A DNA stretch of 11,684 nt from an uncultured Eubacteriales bacterium (lineage in GTDB: Bacteria; Bacillota; Clostridia; Oscillospirales; Oscillospiraceae), in NCBI GenBank assembly GCA_900549865.1, contig URPU01000076.1, forward strand, positions 1 through 11,684, in the 5' to 3' direction. The position numbers and the translations under genes were made by a program. The notes beneath the pieces were generated by a model that was not told where the DNA came from, did no database searches, and saw only the letters and a list, made by a program, of their open reading frames with translations. Of the stretch, positions 1 to 5,443 are shown piece after piece (position 1 is the first letter of the stretch; every line of letters begins with the position of its first letter).

Positions 1-225
1 AGGAGAAAGTACAGTGTGCGGAATGAAGCTGGGGGAAAAATCGTGTACACTTCGTTTGAAGTTCAGCACACAAGGAAAGGTATGTCGGAGCTTGTTTCAC
101 TGCCGCGCAGCAGCAGCGAAGAAGTTCGTGCCGTTTGGGAAAGCACCGGCAGCTTCCATTGCCTGGTGGCGACCGCTTTGTTAGGGAACGGAATCTTCGT
201 CTCCATCGTTAATTCGCTGCGGATG
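1..225 (+). pseudogene. IS110-family transposase fragment, N-terminal part, truncated
   Basis: The + strand frame starting at base 1 is open and reads like the N-terminal DEDD (RuvC-like) domain of IS110/IS1111-family transposases. It carries the recognisable blocks YTSFEVQHT (bases 46-72), VWESTGSFH (133-159) and IFVSIVNSLRM (193-225). The Glu of WESTG corresponds to the conserved Glu of the DEDD tetrad. The first Asp would lie left of the window. After about base 225 the similarity stops: the TDxxDA segment that should follow with the last two catalytic Asp residues is missing, and the frame runs into DNA antisense to the malic enzyme gene. The fragment is therefore catalytically dead on this side. 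I recognise it by motif memory, not by a search. Its left boundary, IS ends and any bridge-RNA region are outside the window or lost. Confidence 0.68.
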
Positions 226-349
226 GAATGGGAGCTTCCGCTTCCGGCGCGGCAATATTACCAGAAGACCTCCATCCTGATCAAATTCAAAGGTCGATTC
301 GTTTTGCGGTACGATCGGCGGCAGGGTCTTTTCGTGCCGCTGGTCGGGC
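226..349. other. Short unassigned stretch between IS110 remnant and malic enzyme gene
   Basis: These 124 bases lie between the last recognisable transposase codon and the stop codon of the malic enzyme gene. Open frames cross it on both strands, but none shows a motif I recognise. I see a weak 6-bp inverted repeat (GCGGCA near 310 with TGCCGC near 335) but no adjacent T-run, so no convincing intrinsic terminator for the fumC-malic enzyme transcript. It may be scrambled IS110 sequence or native 3' flank. Confidence 0.4.
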
Positions 350-1531
350 TCAGATCCTTGCCACGCCGCTCCTGCGCGCGGCCTCGGCAACAGCCTTCGC
401 CACTGCGGGGCCGACGCGCGGATCGAACGCCGCGGGGATGATATAGTCCTCGCTGAGCTCATCGCCCACAAGTCCCGCCAGCGCTTCCGCCGCCGCAACC
501 TTCATCTCCTCGTTGATGTCACTCGCGCGCACGTCGAACGCGCCGCGGAAGATGCCGGGGAAGGCGAGAACATTGTTTATCTGATTGGGATAGTCGCTTC
601 TTCCCGTGCAGACGACCACCGCGCCCGCGGCCTTCGCCTCCGCCGGGAATATCTCCGGCGTGGGATTGGCACAGGCGAATATTATGGGCTTTTCCGCCAT
701 GGTGCGGATCATATCCCCCGTCAGCACGCCGGGCGCGGAGACGCCGATGAACACATCAGCCCCGCGTATCACCTCCGCAAGCGTGCCGCGCAGGCCGCGC
801 GGATTCGTTATCTGCGCCATTTCCTCCTTGACCCAGTTCAGTCCGCCGCGGCCGGAATATATAGCCCCCTGCCTGTCGCAGAGGGTGACGTCCTCATGCC
901 CGGCGGTGATGAGCAGGCGCGCGATGGATATTGCCGCCGCGCCCGCGCCGTTTATGACGATACGCGCGCGCTTTTTGCCGACGACCTTGAGCGCGTTCGT
1001 AAGCCCGGCAAGCATGATGACGGCGGTGCCGTGCTGGTCGTCATGGAAAACGGGGATGTCGCACTTCTCCTTGAGCCTGCGCTCTATCTCAAAGCAGCGC
1101 GGGGAGGCGATATCCTCAAGATTTATGCCGCCGAAGGAGCCGGAGATATTGTACACCGTCTGCACGAACTCATCCACGTCCTTCGTTTTGACGCAGAGCG
1201 GGAAAGCATCGACCCCGCCGAAGCTCTTGAAGAGGACGCACTTGCCCTCCATGACGGGCATACCGGCCTCCGGCCCGATATCGCCGAGGCCGAGTACGGC
1301 GGAGCCGTCGGTAATGACGGCGCAGAGGTTCCAGCGGCGCGTCAGCTCATAGCTTTTATTTATATCCTTTTGTATCTCAAGGCAGGGCTGTGCCACGCCG
1401 GGCGTATAGGCCAGCGCAAGCTCATCCTTCGTATTGACGCTGACGCGCGAATTGACTTCTATCTTGCCGCCCCATTCCTTATGGAGCCGCAGAGATTCGG
1501 CAGAATAGTCCATTTTCTTCTCTCCGTTCAT
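350..1531 (-). CDS. NAD(P)-dependent malic enzyme, short bacterial form
   Basis: The enzyme oxidatively decarboxylates L-malate to pyruvate and CO2, reducing NAD(P)+; it is cytosolic. The 393-residue length fits the short bacterial family without the phosphotransacetylase-like extension. Visible motifs are YTPGVA at 42-47 (catalytic Tyr42), MEGKCVLFKSF at 94-104 (catalytic Lys97), LED at 138-140 and FHDDQHG at 162-168 (metal-binding acids), the Rossmann loop NGAGAAA at 194-200, CANPTPEI at 287-294 and PNQINN at 315-320. Asp219 after the second Rossmann strand hints at NAD preference, which is inference only. The start at 1531 overlaps the fumC stop in an ATGA and has a strong GGAGGA site. A second in-frame ATG at 1513 (MDYSAES...) also has a GGAGA site and matches how many homologues begin, so the product could be 387 residues. 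Co-translation with fumC places it in fumarate/malate to pyruvate flow. Confidence 0.93.
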   Translation of the reverse strand: MNGEKKMDYSAESLRLHKEWGGKIEVNSRVSVNTKDELALAYTPGVAQPCLEIQKDINKSYELTRRWNLCAVITDGSAVLGLGDIGPEAGMPVMEGKCVLFKSFGGVDAFPLCVKTKDVDEFVQTVYNISGSFGGINLEDIASPRCFEIERRLKEKCDIPVFHDDQHGTAVIMLAGLTNALKVVGKKRARIVINGAGAAAISIARLLITAGHEDVTLCDRQGAIYSGRGGLNWVKEEMAQITNPRGLRGTLAEVIRGADVFIGVSAPGVLTGDMIRTMAEKPIIFACANPTPEIFPAEAKAAGAVVVCTGRSDYPNQINNVLAFPGIFRGAFDVRASDINEEMKVAAAEALAGLVGDELSEDYIIPAAFDPRVGPAVAKAVAEAARRSGVARI

Positions 1532-2904
1532 ATCATTTCCTCCGGGTGGAACACCCGGTCAAACTCCTCGCCGGTCATGAAGCCAAGCGCGATGCAGGCC
1601 TCCCTGAGCGAGATATCGTCCTCATACGCCTTTTTCGCCGTTTTCGCGGCGTTCTCATAGCCGATGTACGGGTTCAGCGCCGTGACGAGCATGAGCGAAT
1701 TGTGCAGATTATGCTCCATTTTCGCGCGGTTCGCGCGTATGCCGGAGGCACAGCGCAGGTCAAACGAGCGGATGGCCTCGGCAAGCAGGCGCACGGACTG
1801 GAGGTAATTATAAATGCACACGGGCATGAAAACGTTCAGCTCAAAATTCCCCTGAGAGGCGGCGAAGCCCACGGCGACATCATTGCCGGTGACCTGCACG
1901 GCGACCATGGTGACGGCCTCGCACTGGGTCGGATTGACCTTGCCGGGCATGATGGACGAGCCCGGCTCATTGGCGGGGATAGTTATCTCCCCCAGCCCGT
2001 CGCGCGGGCCGGAGGCCAGCCAGCGGACGTCGTTTGCGATCTTCATCATGTCGCAGGCAAGCGCCTTGACCGCGCCGTGGGAAAAAACAAGCTCATCCTT
2101 GGAGGTGAGGGCGTGGAACTTGTTTTCCGCCGTGACGAAGCGCGTGCCGGAAAGCCTGCTTATCTCAGCGGCAACGGCCGTATCAAAGCCGGCGGGCGCG
2201 TTCAGCCCCGTGCCGACGGCGGTTCCGCCAAGGGCGAGGGCGCGCAGCGGCTCCATCGTGAGAAGGAGCATTTGCCGGTCCTTTTCAAGACTGCTGCGCC
2301 AGCCGGATATCTCCTGCGCAAAAGATATAGGCGTGGCGTCCTGAAGATGCGTGCGGCCGGACTTGACGACGCCTTCATTCTCGCGCTCAAGCCTTTCAAA
2401 GGTGGCAATGAGCGCGTCGAGCGCCGGGATGAGCGCCCCCTCCAGCGCGAGGACGGCGGCGATATGCATCGCCGCGGGGAAGGTGTCGTTGGACGACTGA
2501 GACATGTTGACGTCGTCATTCGGATGGAGGAGCTTCTTCCCGGCAAGCTCGTTGCCGCGGTTTGCAACGACCTCATTTGCGTTCATATTCGTCTGCGTGC
2601 CGGAACCGGTCTGCCACACGACGAGAGGAAAATGCGCGTCCAGCGCGCCGGAAATGACCTCATCACAGGCCTTTGAGATCGCCGAGAGCTTCTCTGGCGT
2701 CATTTTATCCGGGCGCAGCGCGGCGTTTGCAAGCGCCGCCCCCTTTTTAAGAATGCCGAAGGCGTGTATCACCTCCGGCGGCATGGTCTCGCGCCCGACG
2801 CCGATGGGGAAATTTTCACGGCTTCGCTGCGTCTGCGCGCCCCAATATTTATCCGCGGGAACAGCGATCTGCCCCATGGAGTCATGCTCAAGTCTGGTTT
2901 CCAC
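1528..2904 (-). CDS. fumC: Class II fumarate hydratase
   Basis: Fumarase C reversibly hydrates fumarate to L-malate as a cytosolic homotetramer, and unlike class I fumarases needs no Fe-S cluster. The 458-residue protein has the full set of superfamily signatures: SGTQTNMN at 101-108, SQSSNDTFP at 135-143, SGRTHLQDATPI at 182-193 with the catalytic His, and the mobile catalytic loop GSSIMPGKVNP at 315-325. The length is normal for the family. The start codon is GTG at 2904, chosen because it follows GGAGG at seven bases and gives the usual N-terminus leading to KYWGAQTQRS. It overlaps the malic enzyme gene by four bases at its 3' end. Aspartase and argininosuccinate lyase share the fold, but the overall pattern (METRLEHDSMG, NFPIG) is fumarase. 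Confidence 0.96.
   Translation of the reverse strand: METRLEHDSMGQIAVPADKYWGAQTQRSRENFPIGVGRETMPPEVIHAFGILKKGAALANAALRPDKMTPEKLSAISKACDEVISGALDAHFPLVVWQTGSGTQTNMNANEVVANRGNELAGKKLLHPNDDVNMSQSSNDTFPAAMHIAAVLALEGALIPALDALIATFERLERENEGVVKSGRTHLQDATPISFAQEISGWRSSLEKDRQMLLLTMEPLRALALGGTAVGTGLNAPAGFDTAVAAEISRLSGTRFVTAENKFHALTSKDELVFSHGAVKALACDMMKIANDVRWLASGPRDGLGEITIPANEPGSSIMPGKVNPTQCEAVTMVAVQVTGNDVAVGFAASQGNFELNVFMPVCIYNYLQSVRLLAEAIRSFDLRCASGIRANRAKMEHNLHNSLMLVTALNPYIGYENAAKTAKKAYEDDISLREACIALGFMTGEEFDRVFHPEEMI
1542..1558 (-). promoter_or_regulatory. GC hairpin overlapping the malic enzyme ribosome binding site
   Basis: In the transcript the bases read CCGGGUG-UUC-CACCCGG, a perfect seven-pair stem with a three-base loop at the very end of fumC. 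The last two Gs of the right arm are the first two Gs of the GGAGGA Shine-Dalgarno sequence for the malic enzyme start at 1531. When folded, the stem should mask part of that site. Ribosomes finishing fumC would open it, so translational coupling is the likely role. The hairpin is seen directly; the function is inferred. Confidence 0.5.
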
Positions 2905-3005
2905 AAGCTACCCTCCGTTTTATGCGGCCAATGTGTGAAATTACGGAATGTATTCACCGTTTGTTCACGCGCAGGGCACACACACTTTACAGTCTGAAAT
3001 TAAGC

Positions 3006-3011
3006 ATTATA
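3006..3011 (-). promoter_or_regulatory. Candidate fumC -10 box (TATAAT)
   Basis: On the - strand there is an exact TATAAT about 100 bases before the fumC GTG. At 17-18 bases upstream the -35 region is a poor match to TTGACA (ccgttt/gccgtt), and the spacer is filled by a long inverted repeat. A promoter with a perfect -10, a weak -35 and a palindrome would fit activator or repressor control. It also sits within the small palindrome AGCAT-TATAT-ATGCT (3003-3017). Chance occurrence in AT-rich DNA is possible. Confidence 0.35.
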
Positions 3012-3039
3012 TATGCTGTTTTTGGTAGAAACGGCATAT
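3011..3039. repeat. 29-base inverted repeat upstream of fumC (operator or hairpin)
   Basis: The + strand reads ATATGCTGTTT (3011-3021), a seven-base spacer, then AAACGGCATAT (3029-3039). The arms are complementary in 10 of 11 positions, the other being G-T. On the + strand it is followed by seven Ts (3039-3045), which looks like an intrinsic terminator, but no + strand gene precedes it. On the - strand it lies exactly between the possible -35 and the TATAAT of fumC, which suits a protein-binding operator. I favour an operator and keep the terminator as the alternative. Confidence 0.45.
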
Positions 3040-3094
3040 TTTTTTACGAGATTTTTCGCCCGCGCAGGGGTGAAAGCACTTAACATAATTTTTC

Positions 3095-3123
3095 TTAATA
3101 ATTATTCTTCAAATAGTTATCAA
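3095..3123 (-). promoter_or_regulatory. Alternative upstream promoter for fumC
   Basis: On the - strand TTGATA (3123-3118) is followed after exactly 17 bases by TATTAA (3100-3095), that is 5/6 and 4/6 matches to the sigma-A hexamers. The -35 overlaps the last of the three tandem 9-mers. It would give a longer fumC leader that includes the 29-base inverted repeat. The match is moderate and the region AT-rich, so this is tentative. Confidence 0.3.
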
Positions 3124-3146
3124 CATTTTCAACAGAGTTTTCAACA
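3117..3146 (+). repeat. Three tandem DnaA-box-like 9-mers
   Basis: The + strand contains TTATCAACA (3117-3125), TTTTCAACA (3126-3134) and TTTTCAACA (3138-3146), the first two abutting. Against the DnaA box TTATCCACA they carry one, two and two mismatches, all sharing the same C-to-A change at position 6. An AT-rich stretch (3079-3116) lies next to the best copy, the arrangement expected of DnaA binding sites beside an unwinding region. No dnaA or dnaN is present here, so this is not a standard origin context. The repeats could equally bind another regulator of fumC. Confidence 0.4.
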
Positions 3147-3151
3147 TCGGT

Positions 3152-3209
3152 AAAACGCTGTGTTTGCAAGGCACGCGGCGTTTTTTGCCGCATAATGTAA
3201 AACGCCGCG
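3152..3209 (-). terminator. Competing hairpins after radC, probable operon terminator
   Basis: A central GCGTTTT (3178-3184, + strand) is flanked by two copies of AAAACGC (3152-3158 and 3199-3205). It can pair with either. The right-hand pairing extends to a perfect 11-bp inverted repeat, CGCGGCGTTTT/AAAACGCCGCG (3174-3184 with 3199-3209, 14-base loop). The left-hand pairing adds a GTG/CAC pair block and, read on the - strand, ends in UUUU as an intrinsic terminator should. It lies about 60-115 bases past the radC stop, the expected place for the end of the uvrB-radC transcript. The U-run is short, so efficiency is uncertain. Confidence 0.42.
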
Positions 3210-3268
3210 AGTGAAAAACGTTACAAAAAAGCGTCGGAATATTGTTTACATAATTACATATTTCCCGT

Positions 3269-3955
3269 TCAGTATTTATACATCGTCAGCATACCGGAAT
3301 CGGCATAGGAGACGAAGTCCTCCCCGGCGACGATTATATGATCGACCAGCGGGATCCCGACAAGCTCAAGCGAGGAATAGATCTGCTTTGTGGCGATATC
3401 GTCCTCCCGCGAGGGAATGGCGAAGCCGTCCGGATGATTATGCGCAAGGATGACGGCGCTTGCGCGCTTTTTCAGCGCGGTCTCCACGACCTTGCGCGGA
3501 CTTGCGTTGACGGCGTTCACAACGCCGCGGCCGATCTCCGTGCAGGAGAGGACGCGCTTCTGCGTGTCGAGGCAGAGAAGGAGCGCGATTTCGTCCTTCT
3601 CGAACATGAAGCGCGGAACGAGGTACTTCCCGGCCTCGGTGGAATTTGTTATATAAGCCGTTTCCTCACCGCGCGCGACATAGCTTTTCTTCAATATCTG
3701 CGGCACGAGCATGATGAGCGCCGCGGCGTTCTCCCCCACGCCCGGAACAGACGTCAGCTCCTCATAGCTGGCGTCAAACACACCGGCAAGCGTGCCGAAG
3801 CGCGCAAGCAGCGTGTGGGCAAGCTCGTTCGTATCCCGGCGCGGGATAGCGAAGAACAAAAGCAGCTCCAGTGAATTCAGCTCATTGAAATTTTTCAGGC
3901 CGTGCTCTATAAAGCGCCAGCGCAGGCGCTCTCTGTGTCCGTCATGAACTCCCAT
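3269..3955 (-). CDS. radC: RadC family JAMM/MPN-domain protein
   Basis: RadC (UPF0758) proteins carry an N-terminal helix-hairpin-helix region and a C-terminal JAMM zinc metalloprotease-like domain. Despite the historical DNA-repair name, their biochemical role is not settled. The 228-residue protein is of normal length. It has a helix-hairpin-helix turn, LTSVPGVGENAAALI, at 67-81 and the metal-binding signature HNHPDGFAIPSREDD at 172-186, with His172, His174 and Asp185 as the expected ligands. The start ATG at 3955 lies 29 bases after the tsaD stop, with AAGGCGG and GGAAG upstream. It is the last gene of the operon headed by uvrB. In many Firmicutes radC instead neighbours maf and mreBCD, so this context, behind uvrB and polA, is a mild hint of a DNA-related role. 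Confidence 0.93.
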   Translation of the reverse strand: MGVHDGHRERLRWRFIEHGLKNFNELNSLELLLFFAIPRRDTNELAHTLLARFGTLAGVFDASYEELTSVPGVGENAAALIMLVPQILKKSYVARGEETAYITNSTEAGKYLVPRFMFEKDEIALLLCLDTQKRVLSCTEIGRGVVNAVNASPRKVVETALKKRASAVILAHNHPDGFAIPSREDDIATKQIYSSLELVGIPLVDHIIVAGEDFVSYADSGMLTMYKY

Positions 3956-3984
3956 CTTCCAACCGCCTTCTTATACCGCCGGGG

Positions 3985-4986
3985 TCAAAGCTCCATGGTG
4001 GCGTATGCGTTGAGGTCGCTTCCGGCGGTATTGCCGGCAAGGTACTCATAATAGCCCTGCGCGCCGACCATGGCGCCGTTATCGCCGCAGAGCTTCAGCG
4101 GGGGGATATACAGCGAAAGGCCGTTCGCCTCCGCGGCCCTTTTGAAGTCGGCACGGATGCGGGAATTGGCCGCGACGCCGCCGGCGACGACGACCTTCTT
4201 ATAGCCCAGCTCATGCGCGGCGCGCACCGTGCGCGGCACAAGGCTGTCGCTGACGGCCTTGGTGAAGGAGGCGGCGAGAGAGGCGCGGTCTATCGCCTCG
4301 CCCTTCTGTTCGGCATTGTGGACAAGGTTTATCACGGCGGTCTTGAGGCCGGAAAAGCTCATATCATATGGATTGCCGTCCACATGGGCGATGGGGAAGG
4401 TATATTTCGTGTCATCCCCGGTCTGGGCAAGGTCGTCGATAGGCTTGCCGCCGGGATAGGGCAAGCCGAGGACGCGGGCGGTCTTATCGAAGCACTCCCC
4501 CGCCGCGTCGTCACGCGTCGCGCCGATTATCTTCATATCGGTATAGCCGCGCACATCGACAAGGATGGTGTTGCCGCCGGATATGGCAAGGCAGAGGAAG
4601 GGCGGCTCAAGCTCGGGATAGGCGAGGTAATTGGCGGCGATATGGCCGCGGATATGGTGGACGGGGATGAGCGGAACGTTGAGCGCGTAAGCGCAGGATT
4701 TGGCGAAATTCACGCCGACGAGCACAGCGCCGATAAGGCCGGGCGCATAAGACACGGCAACGGCGTCGATATCGGCGCGCTGTATCCCGGCGGTCTCTAT
4801 GGCGCGCTGGGCAAGGATGGAGATAGACTCCACATGACAGCGGGAAGCGATCTCCGGCACGACGCCGCCATAGACCGCGTGCAGCTTCGCCTGAGAAAAT
4901 ATCTGGTCGGTGAGTATTTTCCGGCCGTCCTCGACGACGGCGACGGCAGTTTCATCACAGGTGGATTCAAAAGAAAGTATTTTCAA
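3985..4986 (-). CDS. tsaD: tRNA N6-threonylcarbamoyladenosine transferase TsaD
   Basis: TsaD (Kae1/YgjD/Gcp) transfers the threonylcarbamoyl group from TC-AMP to A37 of tRNAs reading ANN codons, acting with TsaB and TsaE after TsaC/Sua5 makes TC-AMP. The 333-residue protein has the ASKHA-fold signatures: FESTCDETA at 6-14, HHIRGHIAANYL at 110-121 with metal ligands His111 and His115, SGGNT at 136-140, PGGKPID at 178-184, MSFSGLKTA at 209-217, AGGVAANS at 268-275 and CGDNGAMVG at 300-308 with ligand Asp302. The start codon is TTG at 4986. It is chosen because the family N-terminus begins just before the FExxCDET motif and a TGAGG Shine-Dalgarno lies eight bases upstream, overlapping the rimI stop codon. 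The ten-base gap to rimI suggests coupled translation. TsaB and TsaE are not in this window. Confidence 0.96.
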   Translation of the reverse strand: MKILSFESTCDETAVAVVEDGRKILTDQIFSQAKLHAVYGGVVPEIASRCHVESISILAQRAIETAGIQRADIDAVAVSYAPGLIGAVLVGVNFAKSCAYALNVPLIPVHHIRGHIAANYLAYPELEPPFLCLAISGGNTILVDVRGYTDMKIIGATRDDAAGECFDKTARVLGLPYPGGKPIDDLAQTGDDTKYTFPIAHVDGNPYDMSFSGLKTAVINLVHNAEQKGEAIDRASLAASFTKAVSDSLVPRTVRAAHELGYKKVVVAGGVAANSRIRADFKRAAEANGLSLYIPPLKLCGDNGAMVGAQGYYEYLAGNTAGSDLNAYATMEL

Positions 4987-4996
4987 GATCTGCGCC

Positions 4997-5440
4997 TCAT
5001 TTCATGAATTTCGTCATAAGAACGGCATCCTCACGGGGATGCTCATAATAATTTTTCCGCTCCCCGACGGGAACGAAGCCGTGCTTCCCATATAACGCCG
5101 CGGCGGGGGCGTTGCTGCGGCGGACCTCAAGCGTGATGAAGCTGAGGCCGAGGGCCGCGGCGCGCGCCGTGAGCGCGGATATGAGCGCATCGCCTATCCC
5201 CTGCTGCCGGGCATAGGCGCGAACGGCGACATTGGAGATATACCCCTCGTCCAGCACGTATGCCATGCCTACATAGCCCAGCGTATCGCCGCCGGAGCGC
5301 GCCGTGAGGAACACATGCGACTCATCCGGCATCTGGCTTAAAAGCTGCTGTCTCGTCCACGGAACGGAAAAGCACTCGTGCTCGATCTCCTCAAGCTGGT
5401 CAAGCTCGGCCTCAAGGGCGTCGGCAATGATATATTCCAT
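4997..5440 (-). CDS. rimI: Ribosomal protein bS18 N-alpha-acetyltransferase RimI
   Basis: RimI is a GNAT-fold acetyltransferase that acetylates the N-terminus of ribosomal protein bS18 (and probably other proteins) using acetyl-CoA. The 147-residue protein has the acetyl-CoA-binding motif A ARQQGIGDALI at 77-87, LEVRRSN at 104-110 with Glu105 at the position of the E. coli general base, and ALYGKHGFVPVGERKNYY at 115-132 with Tyr117 at the position of the general acid. The 12-residue spacing between Glu and Tyr fits the E. coli enzyme. It starts at ATG 5440, three bases after the polA stop, with a GGAGG in the polA tail at a slightly long spacing. Placement beside tsaD is a conserved arrangement in many bacteria and supports RimI over a generic GNAT. 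Confidence 0.9.
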   Translation of the reverse strand: MEYIIADALEAELDQLEEIEHECFSVPWTRQQLLSQMPDESHVFLTARSGGDTLGYVGMAYVLDEGYISNVAVRAYARQQGIGDALISALTARAAALGLSFITLEVRRSNAPAAALYGKHGFVPVGERKNYYEHPREDAVLMTKFMK

Positions 5441-5443
5441 AGG

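Larger units (their letters stand above)
2905..3268. other. AT-rich intergenic region between radC and fumC
   Basis: This 364-base gene-free stretch separates the end of the uvrB-radC operon from the start of fumC, both on the - strand. It is much more AT-rich than the flanking genes. Going in transcription order it holds a cluster of competing hairpins (3152-3209), three tandem DnaA-box-like 9-mers (3117-3146), an AT-rich block (3079-3116), a 29-base inverted repeat (3011-3039) touching a TATAAT (3006-3011), and a leader of roughly 95 bases ending in the fumC Shine-Dalgarno GGAGG. I see no convincing small gene: the short open frames have no good start context or recognisable product. Confidence 0.7.

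Noticed and set aside
305..345. Intrinsic terminator after the malic enzyme gene
   Set aside because: Only a weak 6-bp stem with an 11-base loop is present and no U-run follows on the - strand.
181..498. A 105-codon - strand frame running past the malic enzyme stop
   Set aside because: Half of it overlaps the malic enzyme gene out of frame and the rest overlaps the IS110 remnant. I could not recognise any part and see no ribosome binding site.
1546..2676. A 376-codon + strand frame antisense to fumC, and a similar 254-codon frame at 896-1660
   Set aside because: Both are shadows of fumC and the malic enzyme gene with no recognisable domains or start context.
3068..3085. CcpA cre site near fumC (TGAAAGCACTTAACA)
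   Set aside because: It resembles half of a cre site, but the central CG and the spacing of the second half do not match the consensus.
3211..3453. An 80-codon + strand frame beginning in the intergenic region
   Set aside because: Most of it is antisense to radC, with Arg-rich shadow composition; the start lacks a Shine-Dalgarno site.
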